Shown in pieces: positions 8,894 to 18,881 of a stretch of DNA of 64,000 nt (its first letter is position 1; each line of letters begins with the position of its first letter). The DNA is from JAEUMG01 sp963805405 (GTDB lineage: Bacteria; Pseudomonadota; Alphaproteobacteria; Rhizobiales; Aestuariivirgaceae): NCBI GenBank assembly GCA_963805405.1, contig CAWDUC010000009.1, positions 1-64,000 of the forward strand, read 5' to 3'. The position numbers and the translations under genes are program-made. Below the pieces are notes generated by a model. The model saw only the letters and a program-made list of their open reading frames with translations. It did no database searches and was not told the DNA's origin.

Positions 8894-10448
8894 ATGACAG
8901 ATCTGCAGCCGAGCCACATATCCACAGTATCGGATCGAAACCTCTATACGAAGCTGGATGCAGGCTTTGCTCGTGCCGGCGATCGCCCGGCAGTCATCGG
9001 TCCTGATCTCAAACCACGCTTGACCTATGCCGAACTGCGCGATGCTGTCGCCCGCTATGCGAACGCACTCGCCATCTTGGGCGTCGCACCCGGCGATCGC
9101 GTGACAGTGCAGACCGAAAAATCCCTGTCGGCGGTCATGCTCTATCTTGCCACCCTCAAGGCCGGTGCCGTCTATCAGCCATTGAACACCGCCTACACCC
9201 TCTCAGAGATCGAATATTTCATTCAGGACGCGAGCCCCTCGCTCGTCATTTGCGATCCATCTCGCCAGGCGGAAATTCGCAAGCTTGCCGATCGCGAAGG
9301 CGTGCGCGCCGTGACCACCCTCGATGAGAAGGGCGGCGGCGCCTTGGCCGATATTGCCGCGCGGCTGAGCAGCGAGCATGAGACCCAGGTTCGGTCCGAT
9401 GACGACCTCGCCGGCCTGCTTTATACTTCGGGAACCACCGGCCGCTCGAAGGGTGCGATGCTCACCCATCGCAACCTCACTTCCAATGCCGAGACCTTGC
9501 GCGATATCTGGGCCTTCACCGCGAACGACATCCTGGTCCACGCACTGCCGATCTATCACGTGCACGGGCTCTTCGTGGCCCTCAACACGATATTCCTCGC
9601 TGGCGGGACGCTCTTATGGTTCGACAAGTTCGACGCGCGCGCCGTTCTTGCGTCGCTGCCCAATGCGACCGCATTGATGGGCGTGCCGACATTCTACACG
9701 CGCCTTCTGGGGCTCGCGGAGCTTGATGCCAAGACGTTGCGCGACGATGCGCCTCTTCATTTCGGGCTCGGCGCCGCTCCTGGCGGAAACGCACCGCCAG
9801 TTCCGCGCGCAAACCGGTCACGTCATACTCGAGCGCTATGGCATGACCGAGACCGGCATGATCACGTCCAATCCCTATCGGGGCGAACGCGTACCCGGCA
9901 CGGTCGGCTATGCGATTGCCGGCGGTCGAGGTGCGGATTGCCGATGCGGAGGGCCGGGAGCTATCGCGCGGCGAGCCGGGCGTCGTCGAGGTCGGGGCCC
10001 CAATGTCTTCAAGGGCTATTGGCGCAATCCCCAAAAGACCGCCGAGGAGATCAGGACCGATGGCTATTTCATCACTGGCGACGTTGCCACGATGGCCGAT
10101 GACGGCCGCGTCGCGATCTCCGGCCGTGCCAAGGACCTGATCATCACCGGCGGCTTCAATGTCTATCCACGCGAGGTCGAGGAGGTCATCGATTCGCTGC
10201 CGGGAGTGGGCGAGTCGGCGGCGATCGGCGTGCCGCATCCCGATTTCGGCGAAGCGGTGGTCGCGGTCATCGCCACGGCGGGAGATATCCAAGCCGAGAA
10301 GGAGTTGATCGCGCTCATGGGCGAGCGGCTTGCCAAGTTCAAACTTCCCAAGCGCGTCTTTGCGGTCAAGGAATTGCCGCGCAACGCCATGGGCAAGGTG
10401 CAGAAGGCGGAACTGCGCAAGATCTATGCGGATACCTTTGCGAAGTAG
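8894..10448 (+). CDS. matB: Malonyl-CoA synthetase / acyl-CoA synthetase (frameshifted)
   Basis: ANL-family ligase that activates malonate (or a related acid) with ATP and CoA. About 517 residues when joined. The AMP-binding P-loop YTSGTTGRSKG is near 178, followed by PIYHVHGLFVALN, ERYGMTETGM and the hinge/C-domain motifs GYFITGDVATM, GRAKDLIITGGFNVYP and the catalytic Lys in PRNAMGKVQK. Three frames are needed: frame one to about 9768, frame two from there (FISGSAPLLAETH) to about 9925, frame three for VEVRIADAEGRELSRGEPGVVEV, and frame two again after about 9990. Residues around HGLFVALN and the overall length resemble MatB. The usual partners matA (decarboxylase) and matC (transporter) are not present. 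Confidence 0.82.
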
Positions 10449-10451
10449 GCG

Positions 10452-11295
10452 CTAGCCAAGCCGCAACGCCACAGCGCCCGCCACCACAAGCCCGGCACCG
10501 ATTAATGCGCTTGGTGCTGACATGCTCCTTGAGCACATAGGCCGACATGCCGATGACGAAGAGGATTGATACTTCGCGCAACGCCGCCACCGCCGCGATC
10601 GGCGCGCGGCTCATCGCCCAGATCGCGATCCAATAGGCGCCGGCCGACAGGACCGCCCCGATGAGCCCCGTCTTCCAGTAAGGCGCCACCTCTTTGATGA
10701 TCTTGGGGCCGCGCATCATCACGCCGACGATGAAAAGGAACGTCGCATCGAAGATGAAGACAAACCCGGCATAGGATGAGGGCGATCCCGAGACCCGGCC
10801 GCCCAGCCCGTCGACGATCGTGTAGAGCGCGATGAAGAGCGACGTTCCGAGCGCATAGAAGATGATCGTGCCGTCGAGATTGAAATTGCGCCGGTCGGCC
10901 AGCGTAACGAGCCAGATGCCCGCGACCAGCAGCCCGATACCGATCGCGATCAGTGGCGTCGCCGCCTCTCCCGCAAACATCCAGGCGCCCGCAAAGGTGA
11001 GCAGGGGGGCGGCACCGCGCGCCACGGGATAGACCTGGCTCAGATCGCCGGTGCGATAGCTGCGTGCCAGGAAGAGATTGTAGCCGAGGTGAATGACGCC
11101 GGACGCAACCGCATAGGGAAGGCAGGCCGGATCGGGCCATGGGAACACCGCGACCATGGCGACCCCGAGAAGTCCCATGATCGTCTGGATGAGGTAAAGC
11201 GATAAAAACCGGTCAAGCGCGAGCTTGACTGCCAGGTTCCAGCTTGCGTGGAGAAGCGCTGAGAAGAGAACCGCAGCGAAGACCGAAAATTCCAA
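10452..11295 (-). CDS. EamA/DMT-family transporter (3'-end frameshift)
   Basis: A ten-helix drug/metabolite-transporter-type permease in the inner membrane, about 280 residues. It begins MEFSVFAAVLFSALLHASWNL and has the paired EamA halves with alternating hydrophobic segments throughout. The annotated frame runs on to 10366 with non-membrane sequence. Shifting frame near 10505 instead gives LIGAGLVVAGAVALRLG and a stop at 10452-10454, a typical EamA last helix, so one indel is present. It is convergent with malonyl-CoA synthetase, with 3 bases between stops. The substrate is unknown. Confidence 0.8.
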
Positions 11296-11382
11296 AGCCC
11301 TATTCCCTCGCGCGCGGCCTGCCGAAGGCCCGCGACGATAAACCCCGCGTAACGAGGGGCTTCTAGAGCATCGCCGGGTGGA

Positions 11383-11937
11383 TTAGCAATCGGTGCAGGC
11401 GAGGGCCGCAGACTGGCGCGGACGCAGGATGACTTCGTCCTTCAGCGTTATCGCCGCGGAGCCGAACACCATGCCGGTGATCGGCGGATAATCGACACAG
11501 ACACGCGATACGACGAGGTCGTTGCCATCGGTCATGAGACTGGCAAGGCCTGACGTCGCCGGCGTGCTGCCGCAACTGCCGTTCTTTGAATTGCTCCAGG
11601 AGAGGACCGCGCTTGAGCCGCTCTTCTTGAAGCCGAAGATCTGAATCTTCACGGCTGAAGCCGGGAACGGATCCATGATCGGCGCGACCGCGGCATAGAT
11701 GCCGGTCAGATCGGCCTTCTTGATGGTTTCGCTCGATTGGGTGACGAGGTCGCCGAGCGTGCTTGCAGCAAGCGTGACGCGTCGGTTCGCCGACATCAGA
11801 TTCGTGACGTCCACGAGGCCGAAATAGAGGAGCAGCATGACGGGAAAGATGAAGGCCATTTCGATGGCCGCCACGCCCTGTTCGGCGCGCGCAAACCGTC
11901 GCAGCACTTTCGGTATCGAATGAGCGTTGCTGATCAT
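11383..11937 (-). CDS. TadE/TadG-family pseudopilin
   Basis: A 184-residue minor pilin-like protein. The start at 11937 overlaps the preceding gene's stop by 4 bases. The N-terminal signature EQGVAAIEMAFIFPVMLLLYFGLVDVTNLM (pilin-like Glu followed by a hydrophobic helix, residues 19-48) is the TadE-like domain; the rest is periplasmic with Cys pairs in NGSCGST and near the end (CVDYPP, ACTDC). Pseudopilins of this type act in assembly of the Flp pilus whose other genes follow on the opposite strand. Confidence 0.85.
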   Translation of the reverse strand: MISNAHSIPKVLRRFARAEQGVAAIEMAFIFPVMLLLYFGLVDVTNLMSANRRVTLAASTLGDLVTQSSETIKKADLTGIYAAVAPIMDPFPASAVKIQIFGFKKSGSSAVLSWSNSKNGSCGSTPATSGLASLMTDGNDLVVSRVCVDYPPITGMVFGSAAITLKDEVILRPRQSAALACTDC

Positions 11938-12494
11938 GTCGTATAGGGCTCGTTGCGGAATGCCGCGCCGGCCGTGAGCGAGCGCCGTCCGCCCGAGAGA
12001 TTGGCAAGCTGGCTGAGGCCCGGCACGAAGAGTTTCCACTCGTAATAGGTGCGAACCACGACGACATCGAGGGCAACGCCGGGCTGGAATTTCGCCGCCG
12101 TTGTCACGGACGACGACAATTCCTTGCCATCATAGGCGTTCGGCAGCGCGATGCTCGAGAAGTTCGAGAACTTCCGGACGTCGACATGGAGATTGTTCTG
12201 GCAATCGAGGAAATCGGCGAGCTTGCCGCATATCTCGTTCTTGAACTGCGCAGCCGACATGTTGTTTATCTGCGCTTGGCCGGTGCGAATCATGCGCGAC
12301 GCGCGGCTGACGCCATTTTCAATGATATACTCACTGAACAGCATCAGGCCGGTCTCGAAAATCACGCAGAGGAGATAGAGGAACGGAGCGCCGACGAGCG
12401 CAAACTCGATCGCGGTGACGCCTCTTTTGTCTTTGATAAAGCGGCGAATCAGACCTTTACGGTTCGGTCCTGCTTGTCTCTTGCGCCACCACAT
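11934..12494 (-). CDS. TadE-family pseudopilin
   Basis: A 186-residue protein with a basic N-terminus, then DKRGVTAIEFALVGAPFLYLL, the TadE-like signature with the conserved Glu and hydrophobic helix at about 24-46. The remainder is predicted periplasmic (two Cys near 89 and 96). It overlaps the next TadE/TadG-like gene by 4 bases, so the two are translationally coupled. Together they are the minus-strand arm of the Tad locus. Confidence 0.85.
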   Translation of the reverse strand: MWWRKRQAGPNRKGLIRRFIKDKRGVTAIEFALVGAPFLYLLCVIFETGLMLFSEYIIENGVSRASRMIRTGQAQINNMSAAQFKNEICGKLADFLDCQNNLHVDVRKFSNFSSIALPNAYDGKELSSSVTTAAKFQPGVALDVVVVRTYYEWKLFVPGLSQLANLSGGRRSLTAGAAFRNEPYTT

Positions 12495-12651
12495 GAAACG
12501 ACTCCCACCCGGTCAGGGCATGGCGGGTCGTCTTGGTCGCCACCCGCCTTAACTCGCAGGGTCAGGGTTAGCAGCCGGTGCTTTCATGTGAATAAACAAA
12601 GCCGTTTAAATTCGACTCGAATTGTAACGAATGTCTGCCGTCGTGGCGTTG

Positions 12652-13107
12652 TTACTTCGCCAGACCAGTGGCGAGGCCGACCTTCTTGCTGGTCTCGCTT
12701 TCGATAGAGTCGAAATAATCGGTCTTGTCGCCCACTCTCAGGGCGACCTGGCATTGCGGCTCGCAGACATAAGAGTATTTGCCGCCGCCCCGAAAGACGG
12801 TGAGGTTGCTGTTCCCGCCTTGCATGACCGTTACGCCGAGATTGGCGATCTGGCTTCCCTGCCTGTCGAGGACAATGAGATTGGTGGAGCCGTAGCTGCG
12901 ACCGTGAACGAAAACATTCTGGCCCTGGACGGTGGCGTCCGCGATAGCTGGGTTGCCGACGACGACGGTGGAGACATCACCACCGATGCTGAGCAACTTG
13001 GCCTCGTCCGCCATGACGACGATCTCTGACCCCGCCAGAGAACCGGTAGCGGTGACTGCGCTGAGCGAAGCGACCGCCAGCACCAAGAGAGACAGACGTC
13101 CAAGCAT
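12652..13107 (-). CDS. Pilus assembly protein with secretin-type N-terminal domain
   Basis: A 151-residue exported protein: signal peptide 1-25 (LVLAVASLSAVTATGSLAG), then a domain like the pilus/secretin N-terminal domain (IVVMADEAKLLSIGGDVSTVVVGNPAIADATVQG, followed by FVHGRSYGSTNLIVLD). CpaC begins with the same domain, but here the secretin barrel is absent. Two Cys (CEPQC) occur near 115. It lies upstream of and divergent from pilA and is likely part of the Tad machinery, perhaps binding the secretin. Confidence 0.8.
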   Translation of the reverse strand: MLGRLSLLVLAVASLSAVTATGSLAGSEIVVMADEAKLLSIGGDVSTVVVGNPAIADATVQGQNVFVHGRSYGSTNLIVLDRQGSQIANLGVTVMQGGNSNLTVFRGGGKYSYVCEPQCQVALRVGDKTDYFDSIESETSKKVGLATGLAK

Positions 13108-13326
13108 TGCAAACTCCCCTTCCGCGCAACGGCAAAGTCACGCGGCAAACCGGTTTCAATCGGTATTTGAGACAAGAATGGTGAATCTTCCCTTACCGCC
13201 ACGATCTGGATGGGCTTCGGGCGCAATACCGGCCCGGCGGTTATCGGAAGCGAAGAATTGTCCAAGCATCAGTAAGGCTATTTGCACCCAGTGTCGTTCG
13301 TATTGACTTGGATTGTTAGGCTGGGT

Positions 13327-13341
13327 GTAACGTGTATTTAA
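13327..13341. promoter_or_regulatory. Candidate CtrA box
   Basis: GTAA-CGTGTAT-TTAA, one mismatch from the CtrA consensus TTAA-N7-TTAA, about 220 bases upstream of the secretin-domain gene start on the opposite strand. Confidence 0.35.
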
Positions 13342-13516
13342 CGCGTGCCATTGGTATATGCGTCGCCAGACAAAGTATAATTTCCATAAGAAGTCATGTT
13401 TACTTAGCCGACAATCCAGTAATTCAAATTATAATAAAATTTTTACCGACAGCAGAAAGGGTTTAATAACTAAGAGCAAAATGTTGGCCAAGAGGATTAC
13501 TAAAAGAGACACCCAA

Positions 13517-13531
13517 TTTACTACCCATTAA
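13517..13531. promoter_or_regulatory. Candidate CtrA box upstream of pilA
   Basis: TTTA-CTACCCA-TTAA, one mismatch from TTAA-N7-TTAA, 95 bases before the pilA start. pilA is a direct CtrA target in Caulobacter, so the position is meaningful, but the assignment is by eye. Confidence 0.45.
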
Positions 13532-13625
13532 AGGGTCGTTCCTATTGTCGGCCGTGGTTCACGCAAGACGGCATCAGATCGCCGAGGGGTGAGCCGGTGC
13601 TGTAAGTGTTCAAACGGAGTGACAA

Positions 13626-13799
13626 ATGAACAAGCTCGTACGTTTTGTGAAGGATGAATCTGGTGCGACCGCCATCGAGTATGGCCTGATTGCAGCCGCC
13701 ACCGGTCTTGCCCTCGTCGCGATCATGCCGACCATCAAGACCCAGCTCTCGGGGATCTTTACGAAGATCAGCTCGGGCCTCGACGCCGGCACGCAGTAA
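13626..13799 (+). CDS. pilA: Flp/Fap pilin component, major pilin
   Basis: A 57-residue class IVb Flp prepilin, the structural subunit of the tight-adherence pilus. The short leader MNKLVRFVKDESG ends in Gly at the prepilin peptidase site. It is followed by ATAIEYGLIAAATGLALVAI, with the conserved Glu at mature position 5 and the adjacent Tyr typical of Flp pilins, and then a hydrophobic helix. The tail (SGIFTKISSGLDAGTQ) is also typical. A purine-rich site (ACGGAG) lies before the ATG. An intrinsic terminator follows, so pilA can be made in excess of the assembly genes downstream. Confidence 0.93.
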   Translation: MNKLVRFVKDESGATAIEYGLIAAATGLALVAIMPTIKTQLSGIFTKISSGLDAGTQ

Positions 13800-13851
13800 G
13801 TCGGCAAGCGCGCGACGCGCGCTCGTATTCACCTCCTTCGGGAGGCAGAAG

Positions 13852-13877
13852 GGCCGCCGGAAAACCGGCGGCCTTTT
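13852..13877 (+). terminator. Intrinsic terminator after pilA
   Basis: Perfect 9-base stem GGCCGCCGG / CCGGCGGCC around an AAAA loop (13852-13873), followed by TTTT. It lies 52 bases after the pilA stop. Confidence 0.85.
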
Positions 13878-13900
13878 GATTTAAAAGACTGCAAGCCGGC

Positions 13901-13915
13901 TTAACCGGCCATTTA
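13901..13915. promoter_or_regulatory. Candidate CtrA box upstream of cpaA
   Basis: TTAA-CCGGCCA-TTTA, one mismatch from TTAA-N7-TTAA, 68 bases before the cpaA start and just after the pilA terminator. Confidence 0.4.
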
Positions 13916-13982
13916 CGTACCTTGTGGGACTGTAACCATGGCCCGTTAACCAACCACGCGGCCCTGTACAAGACGGTCCTCG

Positions 13983-14477
13983 ATGTTCAACACTTACGCT
14001 CACTTGGTATTCCCGGCGCTCTTGATACTTGCCGGGATTTTCGATTGGCTCACGCTGAAAATCCCGAACTGGCTGACCGCTGCGGTCGCCCTCCTGTTCT
14101 TTCCGGCAGCACTGCTCGTCGGCCTGTCGGGCCATGACTATCTCATCCATCTTGCGTCCGCCCTCGTCGTTCTCACGGCCGGCTTCACGCTCTATGCGCT
14201 GGGCCTGTTTGGCGGCGGCGACGCGAAGTTGATGGCAGCGGCGGCGCTGTGGTTCGGATGGCCGGCTTCGATGCCGTTCGTCGTCTACACGGTACTCGCC
14301 GGCGGCGTATTGGCGGTGGCTATCCTGTTCTGGGATATGGTGCAGGCCGACCAGGAAATACGCGGACATTCCTGGATCACGCGCTTCCAGCGCTTCAAGC
14401 CAAACGTGCCGTATGGCGTGGCGATCGCCGCCGGCGCCGTCCTCGCTTATCCGCAGGCATGGTCGATAGTTTCTTAA
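13983..14477 (+). CDS. cpaA: Prepilin peptidase CpaA/TadV
   Basis: A 164-residue inner-membrane aspartyl peptidase that cleaves the leader of PilA and pseudopilins. The catalytic aspartates are visible: D in AGIFDWLTLKIPN (near 21) and D in the GGGDAKL motif (near 79). Five to six hydrophobic helices fill the protein. Its length suits the short CpaA class, which lacks the N-methylase domain of PilD. Intact. Confidence 0.92.
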   Translation: MFNTYAHLVFPALLILAGIFDWLTLKIPNWLTAAVALLFFPAALLVGLSGHDYLIHLASALVVLTAGFTLYALGLFGGGDAKLMAAAALWFGWPASMPFVVYTVLAGGVLAVAILFWDMVQADQEIRGHSWITRFQRFKPNVPYGVAIAAGAVLAYPQAWSIVS

Positions 14478-14505
14478 TCAATTCGGCTCGAATGGTTGCA
14501 AACGA

Positions 14506-14520
14506 TTAACCTTAATTTGA
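14506..14520. promoter_or_regulatory. Candidate CtrA box upstream of cpaB
   Basis: TTAA-CCTTAAT-TTGA, one mismatch from TTAA-N7-TTAA, in the 107-base gap between cpaA and cpaB, 65 bases before the cpaB start. Confidence 0.35.
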
Positions 14521-14584
14521 CCATTCAAGACGAAACTAATCACACGCAGGCGCAGCGCTTCGGGCGACAGTCAGGGACACGGGC

Positions 14585-15409
14585 ATGAGTAAGACGCGTA
14601 TCGTCATTCTAGGCTTGGCCATTGGCTCAGCCGTTCTTGCCGCTTATCTCGCCAAGGGTTTCATTGGCAAAAAGCCCCGTACCGAAGTTGTCGAAGTAAA
14701 TACCGTCGCGACCGTCCCGGTGCTCGTCGCAAAGCGCGATGTGTTGATGGGCGAGAAGCTTCTGCCAGGCAGCGTCGAATGGCAGCCGTGGCCGGAGAAG
14801 GCCGTCACCGATCCGATGATCACCCAGAAGGAAGATCCGGACGCCCAGCAGAAATACGAAGCTGCGCGCGCCAAGCTCGCCATTTTCCAGGGCGAGCCGA
14901 TCCTCGACAAGAAAGTCGTGATGCCGGGCGATTCGGGCTTCATGGCGGCTATCCTGCCCAAGGGTATGCGTGCGATTGCGGTGCGCGTTTCCGAAGAAAG
15001 CGGTGCCGGCGGCTTCATCCTGCCGAATGACCGCGTCGACGTGGTCCTGACCCGCAAGGTCGACGACGATGGTGCATCATCGAAAGTCGTCACCAGCGAA
15101 ACCATTCTCTCGAACGTCAAGATACTTGCCATCGATCAAGCTTTCCGGCGCGAAGGCGACGGCGAGCAGGTGATCGTTGCGAAGAAGACGGCGACGCTGG
15201 AACTGACGCCGCAACAATCCGAAGTCATCTCGATGGCCGAATCGCTTGGGCAGCTGTCGCTCATGCTGCGCTCGATCGCCGAGAACGGTGACAAGGGCCT
15301 CGACGACACCGGCCCGCAGCTTTCCGAGAAGTACGCTCAAGGCGCTCACGGCAACGACACGGTCTACATTAAGTACGGCGTAGAGAAGCGTATCACCGAC
15401 ATTCAGTAG
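14585..15409 (+). CDS. cpaB: Flp pilus assembly protein CpaB
   Basis: A 274-residue periplasmic, membrane-anchored protein of the Tad system that works with the secretin. An N-terminal anchor (VILGLAIGSAVLAAYLAKGFI, 7-27) is followed by the SAF domain (VPVLVAKRDVLMGEKLLPGSVEWQPWP, then FQGEPILDKKVV) and the CpaB C-terminal domain (AIAVRVSEESGAGGFILPNDRVDVVLT). Intact; cpaC starts 11 bases downstream. Confidence 0.92.
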   Translation: MSKTRIVILGLAIGSAVLAAYLAKGFIGKKPRTEVVEVNTVATVPVLVAKRDVLMGEKLLPGSVEWQPWPEKAVTDPMITQKEDPDAQQKYEAARAKLAIFQGEPILDKKVVMPGDSGFMAAILPKGMRAIAVRVSEESGAGGFILPNDRVDVVLTRKVDDDGASSKVVTSETILSNVKILAIDQAFRREGDGEQVIVAKKTATLELTPQQSEVISMAESLGQLSLMLRSIAENGDKGLDDTGPQLSEKYAQGAHGNDTVYIKYGVEKRITDIQ

Positions 15410-15420
15410 GATTTTCCGAT

Positions 15421-16881
15421 ATGTACTTGATTTCGCGACAGCCAAGGGGGAACAGGGTGACAACGCTCTGGCGGCGCGCCGCAATGATGGCAATAGCGGT
15501 GCTGGCACTTGCTGGCGCGCCGATTGCTCTTCACGATCACGTCCGTGCCAGCGATCTGGACGCCGCGGGTGGCTCGAGCACGGGGTCGCGATTCGTACGC
15601 ATCGGCCTCAACAAGTCGGTCGTCATCAAGCTGCCCGCGAATGCTCGCGATGTCTTGGTCGGCAATCCCGACATCGTGGACGCGGTCATCCGTACCAAGA
15701 ATACCGCCTATCTCTTTGCGCGTGCCGTGGGCCAGACCAACGTCTTCTTCTTCGATGCCAATGGTCAGCAGATACTCGGCCTCGATCTGGAAGTCGCGCA
15801 GGACATGGCGGCTCTGCAAAATCTCATTCGCAGAACCATACCCGGATCGAAGATCACGGTAGACACGATCAACGACAATATCGTGCTTTCGGGCACCGCG
15901 GCGAGTGCCGCCGAAGTCGAAGACGGCCATTGACCTTGCCGCCAAGTTCACCGGCGATGAGAAGAAGGTGATGTCGACCATCGCCATCACCGGCAAGGAG
16001 CAGGTAATGCTCCGCGTGCGCGTCGCCGAAGTGCAGCGCACCGTGCTCAAGCAATTCGGCATCAACTGGCAGGCGATGTTCGATGTCGGCAAGTTCGCCT
16101 TCAACCTCGTCCAGATCAATCCGTTTTCTGGCGGTACCGCGCTCCTCAGCCCTGGCGGATATGCCGGCAGCTATCAGAACGGCAGCACGCAATGTCGATG
16201 CCGTGCTGCGCGCCATGGAGCGCGACGGCCTGTTGAAGACACTCTCGCCGAACCGACACTGACGGCCATCTCTGGAGAAACGGCCAACTTCCTCGCGGGC
16301 GGTGAGTTTCCAATCCCGGTGAGCCAGGGCAATGATGGCGCGATCAGCGTCGAGTTCAAGAAGTTCGGTGTCGGCCTCGGCTTCACGCCGGTCGTTCTGT
16401 CGGAAGGCCGCATCAGCCTCTCGATCAGCCACGGAAGTGAGCGAGATCGATCCCGCAATAACCGCGACGCTTACCTCGCCGGGCACCAGCGCAACGACGG
16501 TTGTTCCCGGCGCTCAAGGTCAGGCGCGCCGAGACCACAATCGAATTGCCGAGTGGCGGCTCGACGATGCTGGCGGGCCTGATCAATGATGCGACGCGGC
16601 AGCATGTCGACGGCACGCCAGGCCTCAAGAGCATTCCGGTCCTGGGCGCGCTTTTCCGCAGCCGCGACTACATCCAGAACCAGACCGAGCTCGTGGTCAT
16701 CGTGACGCCTTATATCGTGGATCCGGTATCCCAGAAGCAGCTCGGACACCCCATGGACCGGTTGAATGTGGCGACCGACAGCCAGACCATTCTGCTTGGC
16801 CGACTGAACAAGATCTATGGCGCGCCGGGAAACAATCCGAACGGCGTCTATCACGGCCAGGTTGGCTTTATCGTCGAATAG
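15421..16881 (+). CDS. cpaC: Flp pilus outer-membrane secretin CpaC (multiple frameshifts)
   Basis: The secretin forms the outer-membrane channel for the Flp pilus; joined length is about 486 residues. The N-terminal export signal (about 20-42) is followed by the pilus N-domain (LNKSVVIKLPANARDVLVGNPDIVDAVI) and a BON-like segment. The secretin domain follows (QVMLRVRVAEVQRTVLKQFGINW, LAEPTLTAISGETANFLAGGEFPIPV, KVRRAETTIELPSGGSTMLAGLI, and LFRSRDYIQNQTELVVIVTPYIV). At least five breaks are needed: about 15900-15925, 16190, 16246, 16435 and 16505. Each interrupted stretch can be recovered in another frame, for example TEVSEIDPAITATLTSPG between 16430 and 16500, so little if any coding sequence is missing. 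Confidence 0.87.
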
Positions 16882-16898
16882 AACGCGTGGAGAGTGAG

Positions 16899-17620
16899 AT
16901 GCGGAACCAGACTTTAAATCGCGCGCGCCGGATGCCGGCGCTGGCTGCGACACTCGCCTCGCTCCTCGCGCTGGCGGCATGCGAAACGCCGTTTCCGGAA
17001 ACCCAGAACGAGTATGTGCCGGTTTCAAGTTCGGAACGCTTTCCGATCGAAGTCGCGAAAGGCCCCGTCAAGTTCGATGTCTCGACCGCGAAGGGCGCCT
17101 TGAATGCCCAGCAGAGGGACACGATCGTCCGTTTCGCCCAGCAGGCGAAGTCCAACTACGCTTCGACGATCCATGTCCGAAGGCCGTACGGGCGGCGGTC
17201 GCGGCATGGCGGTCGCCGGCGCGATCCAGCGCATTCTTCTCAAGCAGGGCGTTCCGGAATCGATGATCGTCCAGAGCACCTATGAGGCGAGCGCGGCCTC
17301 GCCTGTCGTCGTTTCTTATATCCGCACCTGGGCGGTGACCCAGGAATGCGGCAATTGGGATGAGGATCTGGCGATTACCTATAGCAATTCCGGCTATGCA
17401 AATTTTGGCTGCTCCGTTCAGAACAATGTCGCGGCAATGGTCGCCAATCCGAATGATCTGGTGATGCCGCGGACGGAAACACCATCCGATCCGATGCGCC
17501 GCTCGACAGTCTTCGACAGACTATCGCGAAGGCGTGCCGACCAACACGCAGCCGCCGCAGCAGCAGCAGGTATCGATCTCGACGGTTGCGCAATTAGGAT
17601 TCAGGCGAGCAGTAACATGA
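16899..17620 (+). CDS. cpaD: Pilus assembly lipoprotein CpaD (frameshifted)
   Basis: About 240 residues, an outer-membrane lipoprotein associated with the CpaC secretin. The lipobox LALAAC is near residue 28. Frame one covers NEYVPVSSSERFPIEVAKGPVKF to about 17165. A second frame gives GRTGGGRGMAVAGAIQRILLKQGVPESMIV, the CpaD core, up to DPMRRSTVF near 17510. The first frame then returns for DYREGVPTNTQPPQQQQ to a TGA at 17618-17620. That stop overlaps the cpaE start (ATGATG), which supports joining the pieces and argues against the apparent CpaD-CpaE fusion in one frame. Confidence 0.85.
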
Positions 17621-18879
17621 TGAATCAGGCGGCACATACATCGGAGTTAGCTCCGGTATCGGACCATCAGGTGGTGGCGACCGTCCCGCGCGTTAACATC
17701 CACGCCTTCTGCGATAATCAGCAGACCGTGCAGGCCATGCAGTCTGCCGCGGCGGACAGGCGCATGTCGCGCGCCCATGTGACGATCCAGCTCGGCGGCA
17801 TCACCGCCGCCGTCCAGGTCTATCAGTCGCAGCCGACGCCGAATGTCCTGATCGTCGAATCCCACAGCCAGCGCGACATGCTGCTGGCCGAGCTCGCGCA
17901 ACTGGCGCAGGTCTGCGCCCCGAACTCGAAGGTCATCGTCATCGGTCATCTCAACGACGTTGTTCTCTACCGCGAGTTGATCAAGCAAGGCGTCAGCGAG
18001 TATCTCGTTGCGCCGCTCCACCAGTTGCAGATCATTGAAGCCGTGGCGACGCTCTATCGCGATCCGAAGGCGGAGCCGATCGGCAAGATAACCGCATTCG
18101 TCGGCGCCAAGGGCGGCGTCGGCTCAAGCACCCTGGCGCATAATTTCGGCTCATACGTATCGAAGGTCCTTGCCATCGACACGGTGATCACCGATCTCGA
18201 TCTTGCATTCGGCACGGCGGGTCTCAACTTCAACCAGGAAACGTCGCAAGGCATCATCGACGCCCTCGGCCAACCGGATCGCGTCGACCAGACCTTGCTC
18301 GACAGGTTGCTCACCAGGTGTGGCGACAAGCTGAGCCTGCTTGCCTCCTCTGGAACAATCGATCGCGAAGTGAATATCGAGGCCCATGCCGTCGAGACGA
18401 TCCTCGAGATCGTTCGCCACAATGTGCCGAGCGTGGTCGTGGACGTGCCGAATATGTGGGCCCCTTGGATCAAATACACGCTTATCCAGGCCGACGACGT
18501 TGTCATCACCGCCACTCCGGAACTTGCAAGTCTGCGAAATGCCAAGAACCTGATTGATCTCCTGAAGCAGGCGCGACCGAACGATCATGCCCCGCGCCTG
18601 GTGCTTAACCAGGTCGGCGCGCCCAAGCGGCCGGAGATTCCTGTGGCCGAATTCGCCAAGGCGCTCGGGGTCGAGCCGACTGTCGTTATTCCGTACGACC
18701 CGCATGTTTTTGGAACGGCCGCAAGCAATGGCCAGATGATCGCTGATGTCGGCCCGAAATCCAAGGCGGCGGAGGCCATAGCGAGCCTCGCGAGAAGCCT
18801 CGCCGGGCGGGAGACGACCGCCAAGGCGAGCAAGGGCATGTTGGGTGGTGTCTTGGGCAAGATGCTGAGGAAGAAGTGA
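17617..18879 (+). CDS. cpaE: Pilus localisation ATPase CpaE
   Basis: A 420-residue MinD/ParA-like ATPase that positions the Tad pilus. The N-terminal half is receiver-like (VLIVESHSQRDMLLAELAQLAQVC, then VSEYLVAPLHQLQIIEAV) and lacks an obvious phosphoacceptor. The C-terminal half has the deviant Walker A AKGGVGSSTLAHNF (about 166), TDLDLAFGTAGLNF, and VVVDVPNMW as switch/Walker B. Start at 17617 or 17620 (ATGATG) overlaps the cpaD stop. Intact. Confidence 0.9.
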   Translation: MMNQAAHTSELAPVSDHQVVATVPRVNIHAFCDNQQTVQAMQSAAADRRMSRAHVTIQLGGITAAVQVYQSQPTPNVLIVESHSQRDMLLAELAQLAQVCAPNSKVIVIGHLNDVVLYRELIKQGVSEYLVAPLHQLQIIEAVATLYRDPKAEPIGKITAFVGAKGGVGSSTLAHNFGSYVSKVLAIDTVITDLDLAFGTAGLNFNQETSQGIIDALGQPDRVDQTLLDRLLTRCGDKLSLLASSGTIDREVNIEAHAVETILEIVRHNVPSVVVDVPNMWAPWIKYTLIQADDVVITATPELASLRNAKNLIDLLKQARPNDHAPRLVLNQVGAPKRPEIPVAEFAKALGVEPTVVIPYDPHVFGTAASNGQMIADVGPKSKAAEAIASLARSLAGRETTAKASKGMLGGVLGKMLRKK

Positions 18880-18881
18880 CA

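Larger units (their letters stand above)
13108..13625. other. AT-rich divergent promoter region between the secretin-domain gene and pilA
   Basis: No gene is visible in these 518 bases, which are much richer in A and T than their surroundings, especially 13320-13540. They hold two candidate CtrA boxes (13327-13341 and 13517-13531) and presumably both divergent promoters. The leader of pilA starts within the last hundred bases. Confidence 0.7.

Noticed and set aside
17104..18879. An apparent single 591-residue CpaD-CpaE fusion in one frame
   Set aside because: The CpaD part carries frameshifts, and the real CpaD stop (17618-17620) overlaps the CpaE start ATGATG. Two coupled genes explain the sequence better than a fusion.
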